This document shows positions 54,531 to 64,000 of a stretch of 64,000 bases of DNA, piece after piece. The notes below the pieces were generated by a model, which worked only from the letters and a program-made list of their open reading frames with translations, did no database searches and had not been told where the DNA came from. The stretch is taken from the NCBI RefSeq assembly GCF_002081825.1, contig NZ_MUKU01000020.1, positions 30,504 through 94,503 of the forward strand, written 5' to 3'. This stretch comes from Chromobacterium haemolyticum (lineage in GTDB: Bacteria; Pseudomonadota; Gammaproteobacteria; Burkholderiales; Chromobacteriaceae). Position numbers and translations under genes: made by a program. Numbering within the stretch: position 1 is the stretch's first letter; every line of letters begins with the position of its first letter.

Positions 54531-56381
54531 TTACAGCATCGCCAGCCGCTGGCGCACGCTGCGCTCGATGCCGGCGGCGTCCAGGCCGCAATCGGCCAGC
54601 ATGCCGGCCGGGTCGCCGTGTTCGACGTAATCGTCCGGCAGGCCCAGTTGCAATACCGGCTTGAGGATGCCCATCGCCTGCATCGCTTCCAGGCAGGCCG
54701 AACCGGCGCCGCCCATCACCACGTTTTCTTCCACGGTAATGACCAGATCGTGGCTTTCCGCCAGCCGGCACACCAGCTCCGCGTCCAGCGGCTTGACGAA
54801 GCGCATGTCGGCCACGGTGGCGTTCAGCGCCTCGGCGGCGGCCAGCGCCGGCGTTACCATGCTGCCGAAGGCGAGGATGGCCACTTTTTCGCCTTGGCGG
54901 CGCACCAGGCCCTTGCCCAGCGGCAACGCCGTCATTTCCGCCTGGATCTCGGCGCCGGGGCCGGTGCCGCGCGGATAGCGCACCGCGGCCGGGCTGTTCA
55001 TCTGGAAGCCGGTGTACAGCATCTGGCGGCATTCGTTCTCGTCCGAAGGCGCCATCACCGTCAGATTGGGAATGCAGCGCAGGAAGGACAGGTCGAAGGC
55101 GCCCGCGTGGGTGGGGCCGTCCGCGCCCACCAGGCCTGCGCGGTCGATGGCGAACAAGACCGGCAGGTTTTGCAGTGCCACGTCGTGGATCAGCTGGTCG
55201 TAAGCGCGTTGCAGGAAGGTGGAGTAGATGGCCACCACCGGCTTGACGCCGTCGCAGGCCAGGCCGGCGGCGAAGGTGACTGCGTGTTGTTCGGCGATGG
55301 CCACGTCGTAATAGCGGTCCGGGTGCTCCTGCTCGAAGCGCACCAGGCCGGAGCCCTCGCGCATCGCCGGGGTGATGCCCACCAGGCGCGGGTCGCGCTT
55401 GGCCATGTCGCAGATCCAGTCGCCAAACACCTGGGTGTATTGCGGCTTGCCGCCGCCCTTGCCGCTGGTCAGACCGTTGCTAGGGTCGAATTTGGTGACG
55501 CCGTGGTATTTGACCGGGTCGCTCTCCGCCAGCTTGTAGCCGTGGCCTTTCTTGGTGACGATGTGCAGGAACTGCGGCCCCTTGAGGCTGCGGATATTGC
55601 TCAGGGTGTCCACCAGTACGTCCACATCATGGCCGTCGATGGGGCCGATGTAGTTGAAGCCGAACTCCTCGAACAGGGTGCCCGGGGTGAAGAAGCCCTT
55701 GACGTGCTCTTCCACCTTGCTGGCGATCTCCTTCAGCGGCGGAGCGATGCCCAGCACCTTGCTGGAGCCTTCGCGCATCGCCGCGTAGAAGCGGCCGGAC
55801 ATCAGCTTGGCCAGGTAGTTGTTCAGCGCGCCGACATTGGGCGAGATGGACATCTCGTTGTCGTTGAGCACCACCAGCAGGTCGGTGTCCATCGCGCCGG
55901 CGTTGTTGAGGGCCTCGAAGGCCTGGCCGGCGGTCATGGAGCCGTCGCCGATAATGGCCACGCACTTGCGCTCTATGCCCTGAGTCTTGGCGGCCACCGC
56001 CATGCCCAGCGCCGCGCCGATGGAGGTGGAGGAATGGCCGACGCCGAAGGTGTCGTATTCCGATTCGTCGCGCTTGGGAAAGCCGGCCAGGCCGCCTTTC
56101 TGGCGCATGCTGCCCATGCGTTCGCGGCGGCCGGTCAGGATCTTGTGCGGGTAGGTTTGATGGCCCACGTCCCACACCAGGCGGTCGTCCGGGGTGTTGA
56201 ACACATAGTGCAGGGCGATGGTCAGCTCAATGCTGCCCAGGTTGGAGGCGAAGTGGCCGCCGGTCTTGCTGACGCTTTCCACCAGAAAGTCGCGCAGTTC
56301 CGTGGCCAGCGGCGCAAGCTGCTGGCGCGACAGCTTGCGCAGGTCGGCGGGGCTTTGAATGGTCTCGAGCAAGGGATACAT
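54531..56381 (-). CDS. dxs: 1-deoxy-D-xylulose-5-phosphate synthase
   Basis: 616 aa. TPP motif [18 protein letters not shown], then [10 protein letters not shown], and the PYR-like domain [35 protein letters not shown] contains a conserved active-site His. It condenses pyruvate and glyceraldehyde 3-phosphate at the start of the MEP pathway. It is the third gene of xseB-ispA-dxs. Confidence 0.98.
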   Translation of the reverse strand: MYPLLETIQSPADLRKLSRQQLAPLATELRDFLVESVSKTGGHFASNLGSIELTIALHYVFNTPDDRLVWDVGHQTYPHKILTGRRERMGSMRQKGGLAGFPKRDESEYDTFGVGHSSTSIGAALGMAVAAKTQGIERKCVAIIGDGSMTAGQAFEALNNAGAMDTDLLVVLNDNEMSISPNVGALNNYLAKLMSGRFYAAMREGSSKVLGIAPPLKEIASKVEEHVKGFFTPGTLFEEFGFNYIGPIDGHDVDVLVDTLSNIRSLKGPQFLHIVTKKGHGYKLAESDPVKYHGVTKFDPSNGLTSGKGGGKPQYTQVFGDWICDMAKRDPRLVGITPAMREGSGLVRFEQEHPDRYYDVAIAEQHAVTFAAGLACDGVKPVVAIYSTFLQRAYDQLIHDVALQNLPVLFAIDRAGLVGADGPTHAGAFDLSFLRCIPNLTVMAPSDENECRQMLYTGFQMNSPAAVRYPRGTGPGAEIQAEMTALPLGKGLVRRQGEKVAILAFGSMVTPALAAAEALNATVADMRFVKPLDAELVCRLAESHDLVITVEENVVMGGAGSACLEAMQAMGILKPVLQLGLPDDYVEHGDPAGMLADCGLDAAGIERSVRQRLAML

Positions 56382-56394
56382 AGTTTTCTGCTTC

Positions 56395-57291
56395 TCAGAA
56401 CGAGCGCGCGACGATGTAGTCGGCCAGTTCCTTCAATCGTTGGGCGGAATCGCCAAATCCTTCCAGCGCGGCAAACGCCTCGTCGCGCAAGTCGCGGGCA
56501 AACTGCTTGGCTTCGGACAGCCCCATCAGGCTGACGTAGGTGGGCTTGTCGTGGGCGGCGTCCTTGCCGGCGGTTTTGCCCAGCGTAGCGGTGTCCGCCT
56601 CGCAGTCCAGCACATCGTCCACCACCTGGAAGGCCAGGCCCATGCGCTTGGCGAACACGTCCAGACGGGCGGTTTCCTCCTCGCTCAACGGCCGGCCGGC
56701 CATGGCGCCCAGCAACACCGACGAGCGGATCAGCGCGCCGGTTTTCAGCAAATGCATGTATTCCAGCTCCGGCTGATTCAGCGCCTTGCCCACGCTGGCC
56801 AAGTCTATGGCCTGGCCGCCGGCCATGCCGGCGTGGCCGGCGGCGCGGGCCAGGGTGTGAACCATGGCGAGCTGAGCCGCGGGGGCCACGCCCGGCAGCG
56901 GCGCGCTCAGCGTATCGAAGGCATGGGTTTGCAGCGCGTCGCCCGCCAAAAGCGCGGTGGCTTCGTCGTAAGCCACGTGACAAGTGGGTTTGCCGCGGCG
57001 CAGCACATCGTCGTCCATACAGGGCATGTCGTCGTGCACCAGCGAATAGACGTGGACCATCTCCAGCGCGGCGCCGATGCGGGCCAGGTTGTCGGCCGAG
57101 GCCCCCACCAATTCGCCGGCGGCGAACACCAGTAGCGGGCGTACCCGCTTACCGCCGCCCAGGCAGACGTAGCGCATCGCTTCGTGCAGTTTTTGCGGCG
57201 TGTGCTGATCGGAGGGCAGCAGCCGTTCCAGCGCACCTTCCACTTGCTGCTGGATCTCGGTCATCCAGGCCATGAAAGGTTTATTGGCCAT
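56395..57291 (-). CDS. ispA: Farnesyl diphosphate synthase (geranyltranstransferase)
   Basis: 298 aa. The first Asp-rich motif is [17 protein letters not shown], the second [24 protein letters not shown] binds the allylic substrate. It produces farnesyl diphosphate, which UppS (encoded near 36 kb) extends. It overlaps xseB by 11 bp and lies 13 bp before dxs. Confidence 0.97.
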   Translation of the reverse strand: MANKPFMAWMTEIQQQVEGALERLLPSDQHTPQKLHEAMRYVCLGGGKRVRPLLVFAAGELVGASADNLARIGAALEMVHVYSLVHDDMPCMDDDVLRRGKPTCHVAYDEATALLAGDALQTHAFDTLSAPLPGVAPAAQLAMVHTLARAAGHAGMAGGQAIDLASVGKALNQPELEYMHLLKTGALIRSSVLLGAMAGRPLSEEETARLDVFAKRMGLAFQVVDDVLDCEADTATLGKTAGKDAAHDKPTYVSLMGLSEAKQFARDLRDEAFAALEGFGDSAQRLKELADYIVARSF

Positions 57292-57514
57292 TGGACAATT
57301 CCAGTGGTTTGAGTTCGTTGTTTTCGAGTATTTTCAGCTGCTGTTCCGCGTCGGCCAGTTTGGCCTGGCAGAACTTGATCAATTCTATGCCCTGCTTGTA
57401 GGAGCCGAGCGCCGTTTCCAGCGGCATGTCGCCGCTTTCCATCGCCTGGATGATGTCTTCCAGTTGGGCCAGTGCGGTTTCGAAACTGGCCGGCGCTTTG
57501 TTGGCTTTAGCCAT
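57281..57514 (-). CDS. xseB: Exodeoxyribonuclease VII small subunit
   Basis: 77 aa from ATG 57514. ASFETALAQLEDIIQAMESG and LETALGSYKQGIELIKFCQ are the family signature of this short helical protein, which binds XseA. xseA is not nearby. The xseB-ispA-dxs arrangement is common in proteobacteria. Confidence 0.96.
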   Translation of the reverse strand: MAKANKAPASFETALAQLEDIIQAMESGDMPLETALGSYKQGIELIKFCQAKLADAEQQLKILENNELKPLELSNGQ

Positions 57515-57770
57515 GGCGTTTTCCTTATGGTGCTTTCGTGGTGGCCGGGCCGTGCGGGCTCCGTCGGTGTCGCGTGGGCGCAGGCGGCTCTTTAAGGCCG
57601 TCATTCTAGTCCAATTACAGGGTGCGGCGACAGAGGCGATTGAGCGCTTTCGGCAAGCGTGGATGCTGTTGGGATGCTAACTGCGCGGAACGGGAACGCG
57701 CCTAGCGGACAATTCCCCGTCGTCCGCATTTGCGGTAGGGTGTCGCCAATTGAAAACGACAGAGGCCAGC

Positions 57771-58604
57771 ATGCATTCGCAACCATCCATTCTGATTACC
57801 GGCTGCTCCAGCGGCATCGGCTACCACACCGCCGTGATCCTGGCTCAGCGCGGCTGGCGCGTGATCGCCAGCTGCCGCGCCGCCGCCGACGTGGAGCGCC
57901 TGTGCAGCGAGGGCATGGCCTGCATCCGGCTGGACGTGGACGACGCCGATTCCATTCGCGACGGCCTGGCCCAGGCGCTGGAGATGGCCGGCGGGCGACT
58001 GGACGCCTTGTTCAACAACGCCGGCTTCGGCCAGCCTGGCGCGGTGGAGGACATCAGCCGAGCGGCGATGCGCGAGCAGTTCGAGACCAATCTGTTCGGT
58101 CCCTGGGAACTGACCAACGCCGCGCTCAAAGTGATGCGAGCCCAGGGTCATGGCCGCATCGTGTTCAACAGCTCCATCCTCGGTTTCGCCGCCATGCGCT
58201 GGCGCGGCGCCTACAACGCCAGCAAGTTCGCGATGGAAGGCCTGTGCGACACCCTGCGTCATGAGCTGCACGGCACCAATATCCATGTCTCCCTGGTGGA
58301 GCCGGGGCCGATAGAAAGCCGTTTCCGTCCCAATGCGCTGGCGCGTTTCCTGAAAAACGTGGACATCGACGCCAGCCATCATCGCGACGCATATCAGCAG
58401 CAGCTGGCGAGGCTGAAGAAAGAGGGGCACGCCGCGCCGTTCACCTTGCCGGCCAGCGCGGTGGCGGAGGCGGTGCATCGCGCCATCACGGCGGCCAAGC
58501 CGGCGGCGCGTTACCGGGTGACTTTCCCTACCAAATTGTATTGGTGGCTACGCCGTTTGCTGCCAACCCGTTGTTTTGACTGGGCCTTGCGCGCGGCGAC
58601 TTGA
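57771..58604 (+). CDS. SDR-family oxidoreductase
   Basis: 277 aa from ATG 57771, with GAGG six bases upstream; a TTG 21 nt earlier is in frame but weaker. ILITGCSSGIGYHTAVILA, NNAGFGQPGAVED, and the active site NSSILGF with YNASKFAMEGL are intact. A C-terminal basic/aromatic segment (FPTKLYWWLRRLLPTR) suggests membrane association, as in retinol-dehydrogenase-like and YbbO-like SDRs. It is divergent from xseB. Confidence 0.92.
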   Translation: MHSQPSILITGCSSGIGYHTAVILAQRGWRVIASCRAAADVERLCSEGMACIRLDVDDADSIRDGLAQALEMAGGRLDALFNNAGFGQPGAVEDISRAAMREQFETNLFGPWELTNAALKVMRAQGHGRIVFNSSILGFAAMRWRGAYNASKFAMEGLCDTLRHELHGTNIHVSLVEPGPIESRFRPNALARFLKNVDIDASHHRDAYQQQLARLKKEGHAAPFTLPASAVAEAVHRAITAAKPAARYRVTFPTKLYWWLRRLLPTRCFDWALRAAT

Positions 58605-58812
58605 TGCAGAGCCAAGCCCTTGGCTTAGCATGAGTTTTTCTATGCATAGGCATGTTTTTTCTTTGATGCCATTTTGATAGTTTCTTGTTGATCTAGCCGG
58701 CGGATTCGCTTTACAGTCACGGCACTTGCTCATGGCATTTCCTCATGCTGGAGCAGGCATAACAATAGAGACGCCGGGTTTCCCGGCTCCGTGACACAAA
58801 GGAGTAAGCGAG

Positions 58813-60618
58813 ATGAATCGCTGGAAATGGCTGCCCCTGCTGCTGGCGGGGGCGGGCCTATTCGCGTCCGCTCAGGCGGCCGATATGAACAAGACGCTGA
58901 AGGTGTCTTTCCTAGCGCCTGAGACCGGCTTTGATCCGGCCAAGATGAGCGATATCTATTCGCTGGGCGTGATCGAGAACATTTTCGACAATCTGCTCAG
59001 ATACGATTATCTGGCGCGGCCGGTCAAGCTCAAGCCGGGCACCGCCCAGGCGCTGCCGGAAATTTCGGCGGACGGCAAGGTGTTCACTTTCAAGGTGCGG
59101 CCCGGCATCTACTTTGCCGACGATCCGGCCTTCAAGGGCAAAAAGCGGGAGCTGACCGCCGCGGACTACGCCTACAGCATCAAGCGCTTTGCCGACCCCA
59201 AGGTCAGCTCGCCCAACGCCACCTCCTATACCGACTATGTGCTGGGGTTGGCGGAGGCGGGCAGCGCGGCCAGCAAGAAAGGGCGCTTTGATTACGATAA
59301 GCCTATAGAAGGCATCAAGGCGCTGGACCGCTATACCCTGCAGCTGACGCTGAAAAAGCCCAATTACAACTTTCTCTATACCGTGGCCGCCAAATTCAGC
59401 GGCGCGGTGGCGCGCGAGGTGATTGAAGCCTACGACAGCAACACCAACGCCCACCCGGTGGGTACCGGTCCGTTCATGCTGAAGGAATGGAAACCGGGCA
59501 ACCGCATCATTCTGGAAGCCAACCCTGGCTATCGCAAGGAAGTGTTCTCCGACGAGCCGGCTGCCGACGCGCCGCCTCAGGACCGCGAAATCGCCGAGCA
59601 ACTGCGCGGCAAGACGCTGCCGGTCATCGGCCGCATCGACATCAAGGTGATAGAAGAAGAGCAGCCGCGCTGGCTGTCCTTCCTCAACAAGCAGATCGAC
59701 TACATCGGCGTGCCCAAGTCCGCCATTCCCTCTACCGTGCACAGCAGCGAGGCCAACCCCTTCCAGGCCAGCCTCAACCCAACGCTGGCGCAGCGCGGCA
59801 TTCGCCTGCACCACAACCTGGGCATGGACCTGACTTACGCTTTCTTCAATATGCGCGACCCGGTGGTGGGCGGCTACAGCAAGCAAAAGATTGCCTTGCG
59901 CCGCGCCATCGGCATGGCATACCCCAGTCAGGAAGTGATCAAGCTGCTGTACAGCGGGCAGGCCATCCAGCTGCAAAATCTGGTGCCTTTAAACATGGTG
60001 GGCAACGATCCGCGCTTTCACGGCGCGCCGGACTTCAATCCGGCGTTGGCCAACGCGCTGCTGGACCAGGCCGGCTACAAGATAGGCCCGGACGGTTACC
60101 GCCGCCAGCCCAACGGTCAGCCGCTGCTAATCACCCAGGCCACCCAAGGCAGCGCTTTCGACAAGCAGTTCAATCAGATCTGGCAGAAGGCTTTCGACAG
60201 CATCAAGCTGCGCGTCACCTTCAAAGTGGCCAAGTGGAACGAAAACCTCAAGGCCGCCTACGCCGGCAAGGTGCAGATGTGGTCGCTGGGCGGTTCCGCC
60301 GCCATTCCGGACGGCGACGATTTCGTCACCGGCCTGTGGAGCAAGCAGATCGGCATCGGCAACCTGCCGTTCTTCAGCCGGCCGGAGTTCGACAAGGCCT
60401 ACGAGGCTTCGCAAGTGCTGCCCAACGGCCCGGAGCGCGACGCGCTGTTTGACCGCATGAATCGGGTGGCGGCCGCCTATCAGCCCTATGTGCTGGGCGT
60501 GACCCGCTTCGAAAATATCGTCAGTCACGACTATCTCAAGGGTTACAAACCGCATCCGCTGGCCACGGTAGGCGTGTCCTGGCGTTATGTCGACATCGAC
60601 CTGAGCAAGCGCCGCTAA
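58813..60618 (+). CDS. ABC transporter substrate-binding protein, peptide type (SBP family 5)
   Basis: 601 aa from ATG 58813, with AAAGGAGTAAG before. Signal peptide MNRWKWLPLLLAGAGLFASA, cleaved near QAADMNK; no lipobox cysteine, so it is a soluble periplasmic protein. Family 5 features are ISADGKVFTFKVRPGIYFAD, the LTAADYAYSIKRF stretch and GTGPFMLKEW. It is longer than DppA/OppA, as YejA-like proteins are. The ligand, an oligopeptide or similar, is unknown. It heads an importer operon with two permeases and an ATPase. Confidence 0.92.
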   Translation: MNRWKWLPLLLAGAGLFASAQAADMNKTLKVSFLAPETGFDPAKMSDIYSLGVIENIFDNLLRYDYLARPVKLKPGTAQALPEISADGKVFTFKVRPGIYFADDPAFKGKKRELTAADYAYSIKRFADPKVSSPNATSYTDYVLGLAEAGSAASKKGRFDYDKPIEGIKALDRYTLQLTLKKPNYNFLYTVAAKFSGAVAREVIEAYDSNTNAHPVGTGPFMLKEWKPGNRIILEANPGYRKEVFSDEPAADAPPQDREIAEQLRGKTLPVIGRIDIKVIEEEQPRWLSFLNKQIDYIGVPKSAIPSTVHSSEANPFQASLNPTLAQRGIRLHHNLGMDLTYAFFNMRDPVVGGYSKQKIALRRAIGMAYPSQEVIKLLYSGQAIQLQNLVPLNMVGNDPRFHGAPDFNPALANALLDQAGYKIGPDGYRRQPNGQPLLITQATQGSAFDKQFNQIWQKAFDSIKLRVTFKVAKWNENLKAAYAGKVQMWSLGGSAAIPDGDDFVTGLWSKQIGIGNLPFFSRPEFDKAYEASQVLPNGPERDALFDRMNRVAAAYQPYVLGVTRFENIVSHDYLKGYKPHPLATVGVSWRYVDIDLSKRR

Positions 60619-60666
60619 CCGCCTTGATCCGGGGCGCAGCCGCGCCGCTATATTCTGGAGAAGCAG

Positions 60667-61608
60667 ATGTTCAATTTCATCATCCGCCGAATCTGGCAGA
60701 TGGTGCCGACGATGTTCGGCGTCATGCTGCTGGTGTTCGTGCTGTTCAACTGGGTGGGCGGAGACCCCACCTACATCCTGGCCGGCAAACGCCTGACGCC
60801 GGAAATCATGGCTAATATCCGCGCCCAGTTGGGCCTGGACCTGAGCTTGCCGCAGCAGTTCTGGCTCTTCGTCAAGCAAGTGGCCGCCTTCGACTTCGGC
60901 ACCTCCTGGTCCACTCAGCAGTCCGTCACCGCCACGCTGGCTTCGCGCATCGGCCCCTCAGTGACGCTGACCGGCACTTTGCTGGTGTTCGAACTGCTGA
61001 CCGCGCTGCCCATCGCCATCGTCGTGGCTTACTACCGCGGCACCCTGACCGACCGCATGGTGACGCTGATCTGCACCGTGGCCATGTCCATCAGCTCGCT
61101 GGCCTACATCATCGTCGGCCAGTACCTGCTGGCTTTCAAACTGGATTGGTTTCCGGTGATGGGCTGGGACGACGACAGCCTGCTGCGCAGCCTGCTGATC
61201 TACGTGCCGCTGCCGCTGATCCTGGGCATGCTGGTGTCGCTGGCGCCCAATGTGCGCTTCTACCGCAGCTTTGTGGTGGAAGAGTTGGGTCACGACTATG
61301 TGCGCACCGCGCGCGCCAAGGGCTTGTCGGAAAAAACCGTGCTGTTCAAGCACGTGCTGCGCAACGCGCTGATCCCGGTGGTCACTGCGGTGATGATGTC
61401 CTTGCCCTTCCTGGTATTGGGCTCGATGCTGCTGGAGCGCTTTTTCGGTATACCCGGCATGGGCAATGAACTGCTGATGGCGGTGGACAAGAGCGATTTT
61501 CCAGTGATCAAAGCCATCACCGTGACCATCGCCGCCGCCGCCATGGTGTTCAACCTGCTGGCCGACATCATCTACAAGTGGATCGATCCACGCGTGCAAC
61601 TCAAGTAA
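60667..61608 (+). CDS. ABC transporter permease (DppB/OppB type)
   Basis: 313 aa with six membrane segments. FIIRRIWQMVPTMFGVMLLV at the N-terminus and the EAA-type loop EELGHDYVRTARAKGLSEKT for docking the ATPase are typical. GDPTYILAGKRLTPE is the early periplasmic loop of the B-type permease. It lies 48 bp after the binding-protein gene with GGAG before the ATG. Confidence 0.95.
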   Translation: MFNFIIRRIWQMVPTMFGVMLLVFVLFNWVGGDPTYILAGKRLTPEIMANIRAQLGLDLSLPQQFWLFVKQVAAFDFGTSWSTQQSVTATLASRIGPSVTLTGTLLVFELLTALPIAIVVAYYRGTLTDRMVTLICTVAMSISSLAYIIVGQYLLAFKLDWFPVMGWDDDSLLRSLLIYVPLPLILGMLVSLAPNVRFYRSFVVEELGHDYVRTARAKGLSEKTVLFKHVLRNALIPVVTAVMMSLPFLVLGSMLLERFFGIPGMGNELLMAVDKSDFPVIKAITVTIAAAAMVFNLLADIIYKWIDPRVQLK

Positions 61609-61624
61609 GCGCGGAGCACAAGAC

Positions 61625-62689
61625 ATGACAACATTGCACAATACCGCCGGCGCGCCGCCGGCCGCCCCCTCGCGCAGCCTGTGGGCGCTGGGTTGGCAAC
61701 GCTTGAAACGCGACCGCATCGGCTTCGTTTCCCTGTGGGTGGTGGCGGCCTTCATGCTGCTGGCCGCCGCCGGTTGGCTCAACCTGGCCGGCCGCGGCTG
61801 GAACGACGAAATCGCCGCCTCCTACGCGCCGCCCACATTGCTGCTGGATCAATATCGCCAGCAGGAAACCCCGGCCGCCGCTGGCGGCCAGTCCAGCGCC
61901 ATCGTGCCCACCGAACGGCTGAAACCGTCGGAAGACCCCATCCATGACTGGCTGGAAGCCGCGCGCCCGCACGCCGCCCAGTACGCGGTGCCGGAAGTGA
62001 AGAAAGTGGCGTCGCTGCCCTTCGGCGCGGACCAGCGCGGCCGCGACATCCTGGACAAAGTGATCAAGGGCACCGCGACCTCGCTGCTGGTGGGCTTCTT
62101 CGGCGCGCTGCTGTCCATCCTGATCGGCACCTCGCTGGGCGCGATGGCCGGCTACTTCGGCCGCAAGGTGGACGACTTCCTGATGTGGTTCTACAGCGTG
62201 TTCACCTCGGTGCCGGACATGCTGCTGCTGCTCGCCTTCGCCGCCGTGGCCGGGCGCGGCATCGCCACCGTCATCCTGGTGCTGTCGCTGACCAGCTGGA
62301 CCGGCACCTTCCGCCTGGTGCGCGCCGAGTTCATCAAGAACCGTTCGCGCGAGTACGTGCAGGCGGCGGACGCCATCGGCGCCAGCCACAGCCGCCGCAT
62401 GTTCATCCACATTCTGCCCAATGTCTCCCACCTGCTGCTGGTGCAGTTCTCCCTCTTGATGGTGGGCCTGATCAAGTACGAAGTGATCCTGTCCTTCCTC
62501 GGCTTCGGCGTGGACGTGCGCCAGGTGAGCTGGGGCTCCATGCTGGCAGAAGTGCCGGAAGAGCTGTTGCAGGGCTATTGGTGGCAACTGGCCATGGTGG
62601 TGGTGTTCATGTCCACCCTGGTCACCGCCTTCAGCATGTTGACCGATGCGCTGCGCGACGCGCTGGACCCGCGCGCGGCGGCGAAGTGA
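61625..62689 (+). CDS. ABC transporter permease (DppC/OppC type)
   Basis: 354 aa, six membrane segments after a cytoplasmic start (LWALGWQRLKRDRIGFVSL). A periplasmic insert of about 80 residues (about 60-135) separates segments 1 and 2, longer than in DppC. GADQRGRDILDKVIKGTATS precedes the permease core, and the EAA loop FIKNRSREYVQAADAIGASH is clear. It pairs with the preceding permease. Confidence 0.94.
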   Translation: MTTLHNTAGAPPAAPSRSLWALGWQRLKRDRIGFVSLWVVAAFMLLAAAGWLNLAGRGWNDEIAASYAPPTLLLDQYRQQETPAAAGGQSSAIVPTERLKPSEDPIHDWLEAARPHAAQYAVPEVKKVASLPFGADQRGRDILDKVIKGTATSLLVGFFGALLSILIGTSLGAMAGYFGRKVDDFLMWFYSVFTSVPDMLLLLAFAAVAGRGIATVILVLSLTSWTGTFRLVRAEFIKNRSREYVQAADAIGASHSRRMFIHILPNVSHLLLVQFSLLMVGLIKYEVILSFLGFGVDVRQVSWGSMLAEVPEELLQGYWWQLAMVVVFMSTLVTAFSMLTDALRDALDPRAAAK

Positions 62690-62706
62690 GTGGGGGAGAA
62701 CAGACC

Positions 62707-64000
62707 ATGACCCAAAACCAGACCCTGCTGTCGGTGCGTAACCTCAAAGTGGCGTTCCGCCAGGAGAACGGCGGCGAATTCCAGGCGCTCAAGGGCGTCA
62801 GCTTCGACATCCCGGCCAAGCGCACCGTAGCGCTGGTGGGCGAATCCGGCTCCGGCAAATCGGTGACCTCGATGGCCATCATGCGGCTGCTGTCGCCGCA
62901 GCACGCGCACATCGCCCCGGACAGCCAGATCCTGCTGCAAGGGCGGGATCTGCTCAAAGCCGGCGGCGCCGAGATGCGCGCGCTGCGCGGCAAAGACATC
63001 GCGATGATCTTCCAGGAGCCGATGAGCTCGCTGAACCCGGTGTTCAGCGTGGGCGAGCAGATCATGGAAGCCCTGATGCTGCACGCCAAGCTGGGCCGCC
63101 GCGCCGCGCGCCGGCGCGCGATCGAACTGTTGCGCGAAGTGGGCCTGCCGGAACCGGAAAGCAAGGTGGACAGCTACCCGCACCAGCTGTCCGGCGGCCA
63201 GCAGCAACGGGTGATGATCGCGATGGCCATCGCCTGCGAACCCAAGCTGCTGATTGCCGACGAACCCACCACCGCGCTGGACGTGACCATCCAGAAGCAG
63301 ATCCTGCAACTGATCGCGGACCTGCAGAAGAAGCACGACATGGCGGTGCTGTTCATCACCCACGACCTGGGCGTGGTGGGCGAGTTCGCCGACGAAGTCA
63401 TCGTGATGCGCCACGGCGAAATCCGCGAGCAGGGCAAGGTGCAGCAAATCTTCGACGCGCCGCAGGACGCCTACACCAAGGCGCTGCTGGCCTGCCGGCC
63501 GCACCTGGACCGGCGGCCGCAGCGGCTGGCGGTGATCGACGACTTCCTGCAACCGGGCGGCTATGTGGAGCCGCCGCAGCGCGAGCGCGGCTACCAGGCG
63601 GACGACGAGATCATCCTGGACGTGCGCGGGCTCTGCAAATCCTTCGACGTGCGCGAAGGCTTGTTTGGCAAGCGCCAATTCCACGCGGTCAAGGACGTGT
63701 CCTTCAAACTGGCCAAGGGGAAAACCCTGGGCATCGTCGGCGAGTCCGGCTCCGGCAAGACCACCGTCGGCCTGACCCTGGTGCGGCTGCATCAGGCCAG
63801 CGGCGGCCAGGCGCTGTTCCACGGCCAGGACCTGCTGGGCATGGACGCCAAGGCCTTCCACGCCTACAAGCGGCGCATCCAGATCATCTTCCAGAACCCC
63901 TACGCCTCGCTGAACCCGCGCTTCACCGTGGAGCAGATCCTGAGCGAACCGATGCAGCTGCACGGCATCGGCCGCGACGGCGGCGAACGGCGCAAGCTGG
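62707..64000 (+). CDS. ABC transporter ATP-binding protein, two nucleotide-binding domains, cut by the window edge
   Basis: At least 431 residues from ATG 62707; the frame is open to the last base. The first domain has Walker A GESGSGKS, signature LSGGQQQR and Walker [13 protein letters not shown] with switch His in [10 protein letters not shown] second domain starts near residue 305 with Walker A GESGSGKT and a Q-loop [11 protein letters not shown]. Fusion of the two peptide-importer ATPases in one chain is the YejF/GsiA layout. It completes the importer operon. Confidence 0.95.
   Translation, partial: MTQNQTLLSVRNLKVAFRQENGGEFQALKGVSFDIPAKRTVALVGESGSGKSVTSMAIMRLLSPQHAHIAPDSQILLQGRDLLKAGGAEMRALRGKDIAMIFQEPMSSLNPVFSVGEQIMEALMLHAKLGRRAARRRAIELLREVGLPEPESKVDSYPHQLSGGQQQRVMIAMAIACEPKLLIADEPTTALDVTIQKQILQLIADLQKKHDMAVLFITHDLGVVGEFADEVIVMRHGEIREQGKVQQIFDAPQDAYTKALLACRPHLDRRPQRLAVIDDFLQPGGYVEPPQRERGYQADDEIILDVRGLCKSFDVREGLFGKRQFHAVKDVSFKLAKGKTLGIVGESGSGKTTVGLTLVRLHQASGGQALFHGQDLLGMDAKAFHAYKRRIQIIFQNPYASLNPRFTVEQILSEPMQLHGIGRDGGERRKL

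Noticed and set aside
1..64000. CRISPR arrays, tRNA and rRNA genes
   Set aside because: No regularly spaced repeats and no cloverleaf or rRNA-like sequence were noticed on reading; small RNAs cannot be excluded without a covariance search.

Overview
The window is GC-rich chromosomal DNA from a betaproteobacterium, most likely a Chromobacterium-like member of the Neisseriales. The evidence is the order rpsB-tsf-pyrH-frr-uppS-cdsA-dxr-rseP-bamA-skp-lpxD-fabZ-lpxA-lpxB-rnhB, an efp/earP pair whose EF-P carries arginine at position 32, and a xseB-ispA-dxs operon. The genus is an inference. No rRNA, tRNA or CRISPR array was seen.

Layout. 1-4.7 kb: an edge fragment resembling a reverse transcriptase start, a lone contractile-injection-system tape-measure-like gene, zapE, a uracil-DNA-glycosylase-like gene with four cysteines spaced as in 4Fe-4S enzymes, and an alpha/beta hydrolase. 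4.8-18.6 kb: a 13-gene minus-strand catabolic cluster (Tsx/OmpK-type porin, two SDRs, hydrolase, IclR regulator, TPP enzyme, aspartate dehydrogenase, aldehyde dehydrogenase, VOC dioxygenase, 76-aa helical protein, Rieske oxygenase, its reductase, MFS transporter) with a divergent cupin gene. The 297-bp divergent gap holds inverted repeats suited to the IclR regulator. 18.7-32.8 kb: efp, earP, nupC, ccoS and ccoI, yhhQ behind a likely preQ1-I riboswitch, a quinone oxidoreductase, two poorly characterised genes, typA and a nitronate monooxygenase. 32.8-47.6 kb: the ribosome, isoprenoid, envelope and lipid A super-operon, led by an rpsB leader pseudoknot. 47.6-57.5 kb: mobB-moeA-ferredoxin, an AI-2E-family permease, dsbD, a hydrolase, and dxs-ispA-xseB. 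57.7-64 kb: an SDR and a peptide-type ABC importer whose ATPase gene runs off the right edge.

The most distinctive non-coding feature is a family of seven dispersed elements of about 125-145 bp (R1-R7) plus one end fragment. Their ends are inverted repeats (GAACCTGTTTACGATCT-like), the interior folds into hairpins, and most copies are flanked by CTAA-like tetranucleotides. Nearly all begin exactly at the stop codon of the preceding gene, in the same orientation as that gene. This fits a MITE that targets CTAA/CTGA, which in a GC-rich genome is found mainly at stop codons. R1 carries a different end sequence (GTTCAAAGTCT) at both ends.

The catabolic cluster looks like a complete uptake-to-aldehyde pathway for an unidentified aromatic or nitrogen-containing compound. 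It resembles, from memory, the uncharacterised PA3498-PA3511 region of Pseudomonas aeruginosa. It and the repeat family are the best candidates for undescribed biology here.
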